Source: Salinibacillus kushneri (lineage in GTDB: Bacteria > Bacillota > Bacilli > Bacillales > Alkalibacillaceae). Taken from it: a stretch of DNA of 64,000 nucleotides. Numbering within the stretch: position 1 is the first letter of the stretch; each line of letters begins with the position of its first letter. Below are positions 56,819-64,000 of the stretch, piece by piece. The DNA lies in the NCBI RefSeq assembly GCF_900111405.1, contig NZ_FOHJ01000010.1, forward strand, positions 1 to 64,000, read 5' to 3'. The notes beneath the pieces are model-generated. The model was given only the letters and a program-made list of their open reading frames with translations, did not search any database and was not told the origin of the DNA. The translations under genes and the position numbers were made by a program.

Positions 56819-57391
56819 ATGCGTATTGAACGTCTCGATTCAAACCGATTTAAAATATTTTTAACCTTTGATGATTTAATGGAACGTGGTTTCACAAAGG
56901 ATGAACTTTGGTATAACTTTCCTAAGACACACAAAATGTTTCAAGATATGTTGTTTGAGGCAAGTGATGAAATTGGAATGGAAATAGACGGGAATTTACT
57001 CGTGAATGTTCATTTATTACACGCACAAGGAATGTTAATTGTCGTAACGCAAGATTTAGAATATATTGATGAAGATTATATCGAAATGAAAGTGACCCTT
57101 GATCAAAACAAAGAATTTATGTATAGCTTTATGGATTTTGAATCCGTTATTCAAGTAACAGGCCACCTTTCTAAATTAGGCGTTCAAAAGGCTTCTGTTT
57201 ATTATTGGAATGACCAGTATTATATAAAGTTATTTGATGAGGATATACATTATCTGAATAAAGAAAATGTTATAGCTGTTATGTCCGAGTTTTCATCACC
57301 AAGTACAGTTACCTCTGCCCGACTAAAGGAATATGGAAAGACAATATTAGAGTTTAATGCTATTCAGGAGATAAAGAAATATTTTTTATAA
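56819..57391 (+). CDS. mecB: Adaptor protein MecA paralog (YpbH/MecB)
   Basis: A ClpC adaptor-like protein of 190 residues. The N-terminus MRIERLDSNRFKIFLTFDDLMERGFTKDELW is the MecA substrate-binding domain; the C-terminal part (about 110-185) would bind ClpC. Position before gudB marks it as YpbH, the paralog, rather than MecA. The ATG at 56819 follows GGAGGTGG. Confidence 0.92.
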   Translation: MRIERLDSNRFKIFLTFDDLMERGFTKDELWYNFPKTHKMFQDMLFEASDEIGMEIDGNLLVNVHLLHAQGMLIVVTQDLEYIDEDYIEMKVTLDQNKEFMYSFMDFESVIQVTGHLSKLGVQKASVYYWNDQYYIKLFDEDIHYLNKENVIAVMSEFSSPSTVTSARLKEYGKTILEFNAIQEIKKYFL

Positions 57392-57577
57392 CAATCGATT
57401 AGAGAGTATATTTTCAGGTTTATTTATTCGAAAATAAGGGTAACTAATCAACTGATGAAGAACATGAATAGGAAAAAACTTTTTAAAAAAAGCATTGAAT
57501 TCATAAAGAAATTCATCTATAATGTAATCGCTTTCAAAACAATTTCTATTTTAATTTTGAAAATGTTCTAGTAACGG

Positions 57578-57605
57578 TTGCATATAAAATATGAATGTGT
57601 ATACT
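57578..57605 (+). promoter_or_regulatory. Candidate SigA promoter of gudB
   Basis: TTGCAT (57578-57583), 16 nt, TATACT (57600-57605). It lies 56 bp before the gudB ATG in an AT-rich 270-bp gap that shows nothing else. Confidence 0.45.
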
Positions 57606-57661
57606 AATTTCTGAAAGTATTGGTATGATGATGTTATCGATTATTCATAGGAGGTAAGCAA

Positions 57662-58942
57662 ATGGTTGCCGACAAGCCAGCAGAATCGTCAAATGAAAAA
57701 AGCGAAAATCTAGATATGCTACAATCTACACAAACGGTTATCAAAAAGGCACTGGATAAATTAGGGTATCCAGAAGAAGCTTACGAACTATTACGTGAAC
57801 CGGTTCGAATTATGACTGTGCGAATTCCCGTACGAATGGATAATGGTCAAATTAAAGTTTTTACAGGCTACCGTGCTCAACATAATGATGCAGTGGGACC
57901 AACAAAAGGTGGGGTTCGGTTCCATCCAGATGTTAATGAAAAAGAAGTAAAGGCATTATCGATTTGGATGAGTTTAAAAGCAGGGATTGTGGATTTACCA
58001 TATGGTGGTGGAAAGGGTGGAATTGTTTGTGATCCACGTGAAATGTCTTTCCGCGAATTAGAAGGTTTAAGTAGAGGATATGTCCGGGCAATTAGTCAAG
58101 TAGTAGGACCAACAAAGGATATTCCTGCACCAGATGTATTTACCAATTCTCAAATTATGGCATGGATGATGGATGAATATAGTAGAATTGATGAATTCAA
58201 TAATCCAGGTTTTATCACAGGAAAGCCTCTTGTTTTAGGCGGATCTCATGGAAGAGACACAGCAACAGCAAGAGGTGTTACGATAAGCGTTGAAGAAGCT
58301 GCTAAATTAAAAGGTATAGATTTAAATGGAGCCCGTGTTATTATTCAGGGATTTGGAAATGCGGGAGGTTATTTATCCAAATTTATGAACGATGCAGGTG
58401 CTAAAGTGGTAGCCATTTCAGATGCACAGGGTGCGCTTTATGATCCAGATGGTCTCGATATAGATTACTTATTAGATCGTAGAGACAGTTTTGGCTCGGT
58501 TACCAATTTATTTGAAAATACGATTTCAAATGAAGAAATGCTTGAATTGGATTGTGACATTCTTGTACCTGCTGCTATTTCGAATCAAATTACAGGAAAG
58601 AATGCCCATGATATCAAAGCAAAAATTGTAGTGGAAGCAGCAAATGGCCCAACTTCATTAGAGGGGACAAGAATTTTAGCGGATAGAGAAATTTTGCTAG
58701 TGCCTGATGTGTTAGCATCATCAGGTGGAGTAACCGTAAGTTATTTTGAGTGGGTACAAAATAATCAAGGCTATTATTGGACTGAGGAAGAAGTCGAAGA
58801 AAAACTGAGAAAAGTACTTGTGAAATCATTCCATAATGTTTATGAAACATCTGTGAATCGAAAAATTGATATGAGGCTGGCAGCTTATATGGTTGGTGTT
58901 AGAAAAATGGCTGAAGCAGCACGATTCCGTGGATGGATATAA
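57662..58942 (+). CDS. gudB: NAD-specific glutamate dehydrogenase
   Basis: Catabolic enzyme that oxidises glutamate to 2-oxoglutarate and ammonium. The 426 residues are hexameric GDH length. Catalytic lysine region PYGGGKGGI and dinucleotide motif GFGNAGGY. It lacks the 9-bp duplication (repeated VKAL) that inactivates gudB in B. subtilis 168, so the enzyme should be active. ATG follows AGGAGG. A terminator separates it from ypdA. Confidence 0.96.
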   Translation: MVADKPAESSNEKSENLDMLQSTQTVIKKALDKLGYPEEAYELLREPVRIMTVRIPVRMDNGQIKVFTGYRAQHNDAVGPTKGGVRFHPDVNEKEVKALSIWMSLKAGIVDLPYGGGKGGIVCDPREMSFRELEGLSRGYVRAISQVVGPTKDIPAPDVFTNSQIMAWMMDEYSRIDEFNNPGFITGKPLVLGGSHGRDTATARGVTISVEEAAKLKGIDLNGARVIIQGFGNAGGYLSKFMNDAGAKVVAISDAQGALYDPDGLDIDYLLDRRDSFGSVTNLFENTISNEEMLELDCDILVPAAISNQITGKNAHDIKAKIVVEAANGPTSLEGTRILADREILLVPDVLASSGGVTVSYFEWVQNNQGYYWTEEEVEEKLRKVLVKSFHNVYETSVNRKIDMRLAAYMVGVRKMAEAARFRGWI

Positions 58943-58968
58943 ACGAAAACATTTGATTAACAAATGTG

Positions 58969-59005
58969 CATCTCCTATTATATACATGGTAGGAGATGTT
59001 TTTTT
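58969..59005 (+). terminator. Terminator after gudB
   Basis: Perfect 9-bp arms CATCTCCTA (58969-58977) and TAGGAGATG (58990-58998), followed by seven T. Confidence 0.9.
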
Positions 59006-59034
59006 ATTTACGGTTAAGAGAAGGTGGAATCATA

Positions 59035-60021
59035 ATGAACAGAGAGAAAATCGTCATTATAGGAGCGGGACCATGTGGTTTAGCGGCTACATTATCCTTG
59101 CGAAAACATGGCATGGATCCATTAATTATTGAGAAAGGAAATGTTGTACAATCCTTATATCGTTTTCCAACACACCAGACATTTTTTAGTTCAAGTGATC
59201 GATTGGAAATTGGGAATATCCCCTTTATTTCAGAAAAGCAAAAGCCAGTTCGTAATGAAGCATTAACCTATTATCGTACCGTAGCTGAACGAGAAAACCT
59301 TAGAATCAACACTTTTGAAAAGGTCGAAAACATAACAAAAATAGATGAGGGTTTTTCTATTGATACGATAAAGCGAGATGGTAAAAAGAGTGAATATCAG
59401 GCTAAGTATATGATCGTTGCAACAGGATATTATGACCATCCTAACTATCTTGGTATTCCAGGGGAAGAATTAGAGAAGGTTACCCATTATTTTAAAGAAG
59501 CCCATCCCTACTTTGATACGGATGTCGTTGTCATTGGAGGAAAAAATTCAGCAGTAGATGCTACGCTGGAATTAGTTAAGGCCGGAGCAAGAGTAACCGT
59601 TATATATCGCGGCCAGGAATATTCTAGAAGTGTAAAACCATGGATATTACCCTTATTTAATTCGTTAGTTCAAAAAGGCAAAGTGAATATGATTTTTAAT
59701 AGTCATGTCAATAAAATTACAGAAAATGAAGTTTATTACTTCGTTAACGATGAAGAAAAGATTATCAAAAATGACTTTGTATTTGCGATGACAGGTTACC
59801 ATCCTGATCATACATTTTTAAAATCCATGGGAATTACAATTGATGATCAGACTGGCCGGCCAAGCTTCCAGGAGAATACGATGGAAAGTAATATTGATAA
59901 TGTATATATAGCAGGTGTTATTGCTGCAGGCTATAATAATAATGAGATTTTTATTGAAAATGGTCGTTTTCATGGGGAGCAAATAGCTAAATCTATAGCA
60001 GTAAAAGAAAAGATGTACTAG
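59035..60021 (+). CDS. ypdA: Bacillithiol disulfide reductase YpdA (Bdr)
   Basis: NADPH-dependent flavoprotein that regenerates bacillithiol from its disulfide. The 328 residues have an FAD motif GAGPCGLAATLSL at the start and an NADPH motif VIGGKNSAVDATLEL near 165. A single cysteine in the first motif (C14) is the conserved active cysteine of YpdA. The ATG at 59035 follows AGAAGGTGG. It is followed 11 bp later by ansA and likely shares its message. Confidence 0.93.
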   Translation: MNREKIVIIGAGPCGLAATLSLRKHGMDPLIIEKGNVVQSLYRFPTHQTFFSSSDRLEIGNIPFISEKQKPVRNEALTYYRTVAERENLRINTFEKVENITKIDEGFSIDTIKRDGKKSEYQAKYMIVATGYYDHPNYLGIPGEELEKVTHYFKEAHPYFDTDVVVIGGKNSAVDATLELVKAGARVTVIYRGQEYSRSVKPWILPLFNSLVQKGKVNMIFNSHVNKITENEVYYFVNDEEKIIKNDFVFAMTGYHPDHTFLKSMGITIDDQTGRPSFQENTMESNIDNVYIAGVIAAGYNNNEIFIENGRFHGEQIAKSIAVKEKMY

Positions 60022-60032
60022 GAGAGAATGTT

Positions 60033-60995
60033 ATGAGTAAAGTCGTCTTAATTACAACTGGTGGTACCATTGCAAGCGCAGTAAATGAAGAATCAGGCAA
60101 ATTAACTTCAGGAGCATTAACGGGTGAGCAATTAGCGGGTTTGTGTGATTTGCCGAAAGATATTGATGTTGAAGTCGATTCGATGCTGCAAAAGCCCAGT
60201 ATGCATTTGACATTTGATGATTATATGGATATTAAAAGCAGGATAACGGATTACTTCATGGATGAAGAAGTAGACGGTATTGTCCTTACACATGGTACAG
60301 ACACTCTTGAAGAAACGGCCTATTTTCTGGACCTTACTATTCAGGATGAAAGACCTGTTGTAGTAACCGGTTCTCAACGTTCTCCAGGCGAACTAGGCAG
60401 CGATGTATATGTTAATTTACGCCATGCTATCTATACAGCGCAAAGTGAGGATTTACGAAATGCAGGTACAGTGGTCGTTTTTAATGAACGAATTTTTGCT
60501 GCTAAATATGTAAAAAAGGAACATGCTTCAAATATCCAGGGTTTTAATGCATTTGGGTTTGGATATTTAGGCATTATCGATAACGATGAAGTATATATAT
60601 ATCAAAAACCAATTAAGCATGAAAGCTATTCGCTAGTACACTCTCTTCCACGTGTAGATATCATTAAATGCCATATAAATGGAGATGGGATATTTATCAA
60701 AGCCGCAAGAGAAAATGGGGCAAAGGGAATCGTTCTTGAAGGAGTAGGGAGAGGACAAGTTCCTCCTTTAATGATGAATGAAATCATAACCAGCATTGAT
60801 CAAGGAATGAAAGTTGTGATTACTACAAGTTCTGAAGAAGGTGCAGTTTACACAACTTATGATTACGAAGGTAGTGCACATCACCTTGTGAAAGAAGGAG
60901 TCATACTGGGTAGTGATTATGACAGTAAAAAAGCACGTATGAAATTAGCTGTATTGCTTGCTTCTGAATGTGAAAATATTCCTGATTATTTCTAA
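60033..60995 (+). CDS. ansA: L-asparaginase
   Basis: Hydrolyses asparagine to aspartate and ammonium. The 320 residues have the nucleophile region TGGTIAS (9-15) and the second threonine motif LTHGTDTLEET (T89, D90). No signal peptide, so it acts in the cytoplasm. Position after ypdA is not that of B. subtilis ansAB but is seen in other Bacillaceae, as I recall. ATG follows AGGAGAG. Confidence 0.92.
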   Translation: MSKVVLITTGGTIASAVNEESGKLTSGALTGEQLAGLCDLPKDIDVEVDSMLQKPSMHLTFDDYMDIKSRITDYFMDEEVDGIVLTHGTDTLEETAYFLDLTIQDERPVVVTGSQRSPGELGSDVYVNLRHAIYTAQSEDLRNAGTVVVFNERIFAAKYVKKEHASNIQGFNAFGFGYLGIIDNDEVYIYQKPIKHESYSLVHSLPRVDIIKCHINGDGIFIKAARENGAKGIVLEGVGRGQVPPLMMNEIITSIDQGMKVVITTSSEEGAVYTTYDYEGSAHHLVKEGVILGSDYDSKKARMKLAVLLASECENIPDYF

Positions 60996-61078
60996 ATTCT
61001 GTATAAGCATAGTATTTTCAACCCCCTGTATTCATGATAGGATAAAATAAGATTATGTAGTGAGATAGGGGGGTCAAA

Positions 61079-61768
61079 ATGGTCGGAATAATATCTGCAA
61101 GTATTGCACCTGGATTGGCATTATTAGTTTTCTTTTATTTAAAAGACCGATTTGGCTCCGAACCCTTATCTATGGTTTTAAAATCTTTTATTTACGGGGC
61201 TTTACTTGTTTTCCCCATTATGTTTATACAATACGCTTTCTCTGCGGAAGAAATTGGTCAAAACCCTTTTGTCCAAAGTTTTTTTACTACAGGCATGTTA
61301 GAGGAATTCTTTAAATGGTTTATCTTTCTTTATGTGATTTACCAGCATGTACATTTTGATAATCCTTATGACGGTATTGTTTATGGTGTATCTATTAGTT
61401 TAGGATTTGCCAGTTTAGAAAACCTTTTATACTTATTAGCTAACGGTATTGAATATGCCTTAAGCCGTGCGATTTTTCCCGTTTCATCACATGCATTATT
61501 TGGTGTCATTATGGGCTATTACATGGGTAAAAATAAGTTTAATCCAGATAAGTCCTATCGAATGATACTTGTAGCCCTTTTTATGCCATCCATTTTACAT
61601 GGGCTGTATGATTTTTTGTTACAGACCATTCAAAGTAATTGGGTATATGTCATGATTCCATTTATGGTATTTCTGTGGGCGTTTGCTATGCGCAGAGTCA
61701 AATTAGCAAATTATCATACTGAAAATAGTCGTGTTCTATTATATGAAAATCATAAAGAGTCGATTTAA
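61079..61768 (+). CDS. prsW: Intramembrane protease PrsW
   Basis: A 229-residue polytopic membrane protein of the M82 family. PrsW makes the site-1 cut in the anti-sigma factor RsiW. Conserved segments: GMLEEFFKWFIF (Glu pair), LGFASLENLLY, SSHALFGVIMGYYMG and LHGLYDFLLQ. ATG follows AGATAGGGGGG. Located between ansA and sleB. Its target RsiW is not in this window; the anti-sigma at 48602 is not known as a substrate. Confidence 0.94.
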   Translation: MVGIISASIAPGLALLVFFYLKDRFGSEPLSMVLKSFIYGALLVFPIMFIQYAFSAEEIGQNPFVQSFFTTGMLEEFFKWFIFLYVIYQHVHFDNPYDGIVYGVSISLGFASLENLLYLLANGIEYALSRAIFPVSSHALFGVIMGYYMGKNKFNPDKSYRMILVALFMPSILHGLYDFLLQTIQSNWVYVMIPFMVFLWAFAMRRVKLANYHTENSRVLLYENHKESI

Positions 61769-61770
61769 GG

Positions 61771-61804
61771 AGCAGTCCTAATTAGGGGAACTGCTTCTTT
61801 TTTC
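61771..61804 (+). terminator. Terminator after prsW
   Basis: Imperfect hairpin AGCAGTCCTA (61771-61780) with TAGGGGAACTGCT (61784-61796), followed by TCTTTTTTTC. Confidence 0.75.
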
Positions 61805-61892
61805 GTCATGCATCTTTTTAGAATAAAAGTTAAATCTCAGGCAAAACATAAAGGGGACAAAAAGAAATGCTTTAATCTCAGGAGGCATGAAG

Positions 61893-62792
61893 ATGAATGG
61901 TAAAAAGCTTCTTTTATGTTCCATCGTTTTTTTACTTATGATGATGATTCCTCTATCACATTTTGATACCGTTCAGAAATCTGAGGCATTTAGTCCCCGT
62001 GTTTTACAAAAGGGATCTACAGGAGATGATGTCATTGAACTTCAGTCAAGATTACAATATTTGGGGTTCTATAATGGCAAGATTGATGGATTATTCGGAT
62101 GGGGGACGTATTGGGCAGTACGAAACTTCCAATATGAATATAGCTTAAATGTGGACGGGTTAGTAGGTTCAGAAACCAAAGCAAAGTTAGAAAAAGCAAG
62201 TCAGTTTAATAAACAATGGGTTCACGAACAACTACGAAGCGGAAGAGAGTTTACTTATTATGGTGGAACACCACTAGATAAGCAAACGAAGAAGAAGGAT
62301 ACTGGGGGAACTGGTCAACAAAAGAATAATCAACAGCAAAATAATCAACAGCAAAACAACCAACAGCAAAATCAAGGTAATCAGGGTAATGACGATACCC
62401 CGCCAGAACCTACTTCTGTAAATGTTCCATCGGGATATTCGCAAAATGATATTAAATTATTAGCAAATGCTGTATATGGTGAGGCCAGAGGAGAATCTTA
62501 TGTGGGTCAGGTTGCGGTTGCAGCAGTTATTTTGAATCGAGTGGAAAGTCCAACCTTCCCAAACACTGTATCCGGAGTTATTTTTGAACCGCGTGCCTTC
62601 ACAGCTGTCTCGGATGGGCAAATTTGGCTAACACCGAATGATCAAGCAAAAGATGCAGTTGTTGACGCCCTCAACGGTATGGATCCAACTGGAGAAGCTC
62701 TATACTATTTCAATCCTGCAACGGCCACTTCAGATTGGATTTGGTCCAGGCCGCAAATCAAAAAAATTGGAAAGCATATCTTTTGTAAATAA
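61893..62792 (+). CDS. sleB: Spore cortex-lytic enzyme SleB
   Basis: Lytic transglycosylase that degrades cortex at germination. The 299 residues hold a signal peptide (to about residue 30), a peptidoglycan-binding domain (VLQKGSTGDDVIELQSRLQYL), a linker rich in Q and N made of a repeated NNQQQ unit (about 140-165), and a Hydrolase_2 catalytic domain (LLANAVYGEARGE with the catalytic Glu). I choose the ATG at 61893, 7 nt after AGGAGG; the one at 61887 is too close. Forms sleB-ypeB. Confidence 0.95.
   Translation: MNGKKLLLCSIVFLLMMMIPLSHFDTVQKSEAFSPRVLQKGSTGDDVIELQSRLQYLGFYNGKIDGLFGWGTYWAVRNFQYEYSLNVDGLVGSETKAKLEKASQFNKQWVHEQLRSGREFTYYGGTPLDKQTKKKDTGGTGQQKNNQQQNNQQQNNQQQNQGNQGNDDTPPEPTSVNVPSGYSQNDIKLLANAVYGEARGESYVGQVAVAAVILNRVESPTFPNTVSGVIFEPRAFTAVSDGQIWLTPNDQAKDAVVDALNGMDPTGEALYYFNPATATSDWIWSRPQIKKIGKHIFCK
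62310..62385 (+). repeat. 15-bp tandem repeat in the sleB linker
   Basis: Three or so copies of AATAATCAACAGCAA, slightly varied, encode NNQQQ units between the binding and catalytic domains. Such units can change in number by slippage. Confidence 0.8.
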
Positions 62793-62807
62793 GGAAGGAG
62801 TGAAAGG

Positions 62808-64000
62808 ATGCTACGTTGGCTATTTATCGCAGTTTTATCCATTGCAGTTGTGGGTGTAGGGTTTTGGGGATACCAGGAACATCAAGAGAAAAACGCAATT
62901 CTGATTCAAGCCGAAAATAATTATCAGCGATCATTCCATGACTTAACCTATCATGTCGATTCATTACATGACAAAATAGGTACGGTACTAGCAATGAATT
63001 CACCTCGTAGTTTATCACCTCAATTAGCTGAAATATGGCGGATAACTTCAGATGCCCATTCCGAGGTAGGACAGTTGCCATTAACTTTGTTACCTTTTAA
63101 TAAAACGGAAGAATTCCTTTCAAATATTGGAGATTTTTCCTATCGAACAGCTGTAAGAGGATTAGATAAAGAGCCGTTAACAGATGAAGAGACCAAAATG
63201 TTAGAAAAGTTGTATCAACAGTCAGGAGACATTAAACGTGAACTTCGTAATGTTCAGCATTTAGCTTTAGAAAATGATTTGAGATGGATGGATGTACAAT
63301 TAGCACTGGTAAATAACGATGAGCCTGCAGACAATACGATTATTGATGGATTTAAAACTGTCGAGAAGAATGTGGAGACTTTTTCAGAAAGCAGCTTCCA
63401 GGAGCAATTAAATGGTGTTTCAAAGCATGCAGATGAGGAAATTAAATTAAAAGGCGATAAAATTAACAAGGATGATGTTAAATCTATAGCTAAGGATCTT
63501 TTTCAGCTTAAAGACGGCAATATAAAAATTACTTCCTCTGGTGATGGATCAGATATAAAAGTGTATAGTGCGTCATTTGAACAGGAAAACAAACACGGAT
63601 ATATGGATATTACGCAAAAAGGCGGTTACGTATTCTCCATGATCTTGAATCGGGACATAGGAAATAAATCCATTGGATTACACGATGGTATGAAAAAAGC
63701 GGAGCAATATTTATCTAAGCTTGGGTATGAAAACATGGAAGCTTATAATAGTGCCGAATATAGTAATGTTGGAGTTTATTCCTTTGCTTATAGCGCTGAT
63801 AATGTACGTATATATCCTGATTCCGTACAGGTCAAGGTTGCTCTTGATAACGGGGATGTTATCGGACTCTCAGCAAGAGATTACTTAGTAAATCATGAAA
63901 CCCGGGATATAAAGGAACCGGAAATCACGATGGAAGAAGCCAAAAAAGAAGTAAATCCTAATGTTGACATTCAGGAGCAGTCATTAGCAGTGATTGACAA
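62808..64000 (+). CDS. ypeB: Germination protein YpeB, 3' end outside window
   Basis: Partner of SleB, needed for its presence in the spore. 397 residues are visible, with an open frame to the window edge. It has one membrane anchor (3-21, LFIAVLSIAVVGVGFWGY), a helical domain (30-200), and PepSY-like repeats after about 230 (e.g. MKKAEQYLSKLGYENMEAY; EITMEEAKKEVNP at the edge). ATG at 62808 follows GGAAGGAG, 15 bp after sleB. The 3' end cannot be judged. Confidence 0.95.
   Translation, partial: MLRWLFIAVLSIAVVGVGFWGYQEHQEKNAILIQAENNYQRSFHDLTYHVDSLHDKIGTVLAMNSPRSLSPQLAEIWRITSDAHSEVGQLPLTLLPFNKTEEFLSNIGDFSYRTAVRGLDKEPLTDEETKMLEKLYQQSGDIKRELRNVQHLALENDLRWMDVQLALVNNDEPADNTIIDGFKTVEKNVETFSESSFQEQLNGVSKHADEEIKLKGDKINKDDVKSIAKDLFQLKDGNIKITSSGDGSDIKVYSASFEQENKHGYMDITQKGGYVFSMILNRDIGNKSIGLHDGMKKAEQYLSKLGYENMEAYNSAEYSNVGVYSFAYSADNVRIYPDSVQVKVALDNGDVIGLSARDYLVNHETRDIKEPEITMEEAKKEVNPNVDIQEQSLAVID

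Overview
The window is low-GC, AT-rich DNA from an endospore-forming Firmicute of the family Bacillaceae. It carries spoIIM, dacF, spoIIAA-AB-sigF, a spoVA operon, dacB-spmA-spmB, cotJABC, a YjcZ-type peptide and sleB-ypeB. From memory, gene order follows the Bacillus subtilis segment from rnz (yqjK) to ypeB with local losses and gains. Gene content and the intergenic repeats fit a Virgibacillus/Oceanobacillus-like genus, but the genus is an inference. I saw no rRNA, tRNA, CRISPR array, prophage or intact IS element. Nearly every gene has a recognisable Bacillaceae counterpart.

Layout. 1-3270: a palindromic repeat, cysH, a methyltransferase and a purine permease. 3270-14343: housekeeping block with an aldehyde dehydrogenase, rnz, namA, a GDPD, a RocB-like peptidase, yqjP, yqjQ, coaA, a LexA-boxed Y-family polymerase and a YbaK protein. 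14344-23536: aldo-keto reductase, nudF, yqxK, spoIIM, fur (with a PerR-like box), yqzK, xerD and the nucleoside salvage operon deoB-punA-pdp. 23906-31431: forespore block with dacF, spoIIAA-AB-sigF and spoVAA-AB-AC-AD-AEb-AF, without spoVAEa. 31549-37535: lysA, a tandem 122-bp repeat, ppiB, a small S2P-like protease, a 28-residue membrane peptide, orphan ribT, ypuF, a YjcZ peptide, scpA-scpB and an unknown protein. 37771-41857: a SodF-like dismutase, then dacB-spmA-spmB and rluB. 41926-49432: cytochrome c maturation and redox control (resA-resB-resC, resD-resE), then an ECF sigma/anti-sigma pair. 49511-53453: fer, ypbB-recQ-ypbD and a short YpbE-like protein. 53454-54921: repeat debris and the cotJ operon. 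55068-64000: a CBS-ACT protein, ypbG, ypbH (mecB), gudB, ypdA, ansA, prsW, sleB and the start of ypeB.

The genes join into a few themes. The sporulation genes act in sequence: forespore sigma control (SpoIIAA/AB/SigF), engulfment (SpoIIM), cortex modification (DacB, DacF, SpmA/B), dipicolinate transport (SpoVA), coat (CotJ) and germination lysis (SleB/YpeB). The res block supplies haem-thiol chemistry and its two-component regulator. The recQ block and the Y-family polymerase serve DNA repair. The main unexplained material is intergenic: three repeat families, a structured stretch after sigF, and two very small genes.
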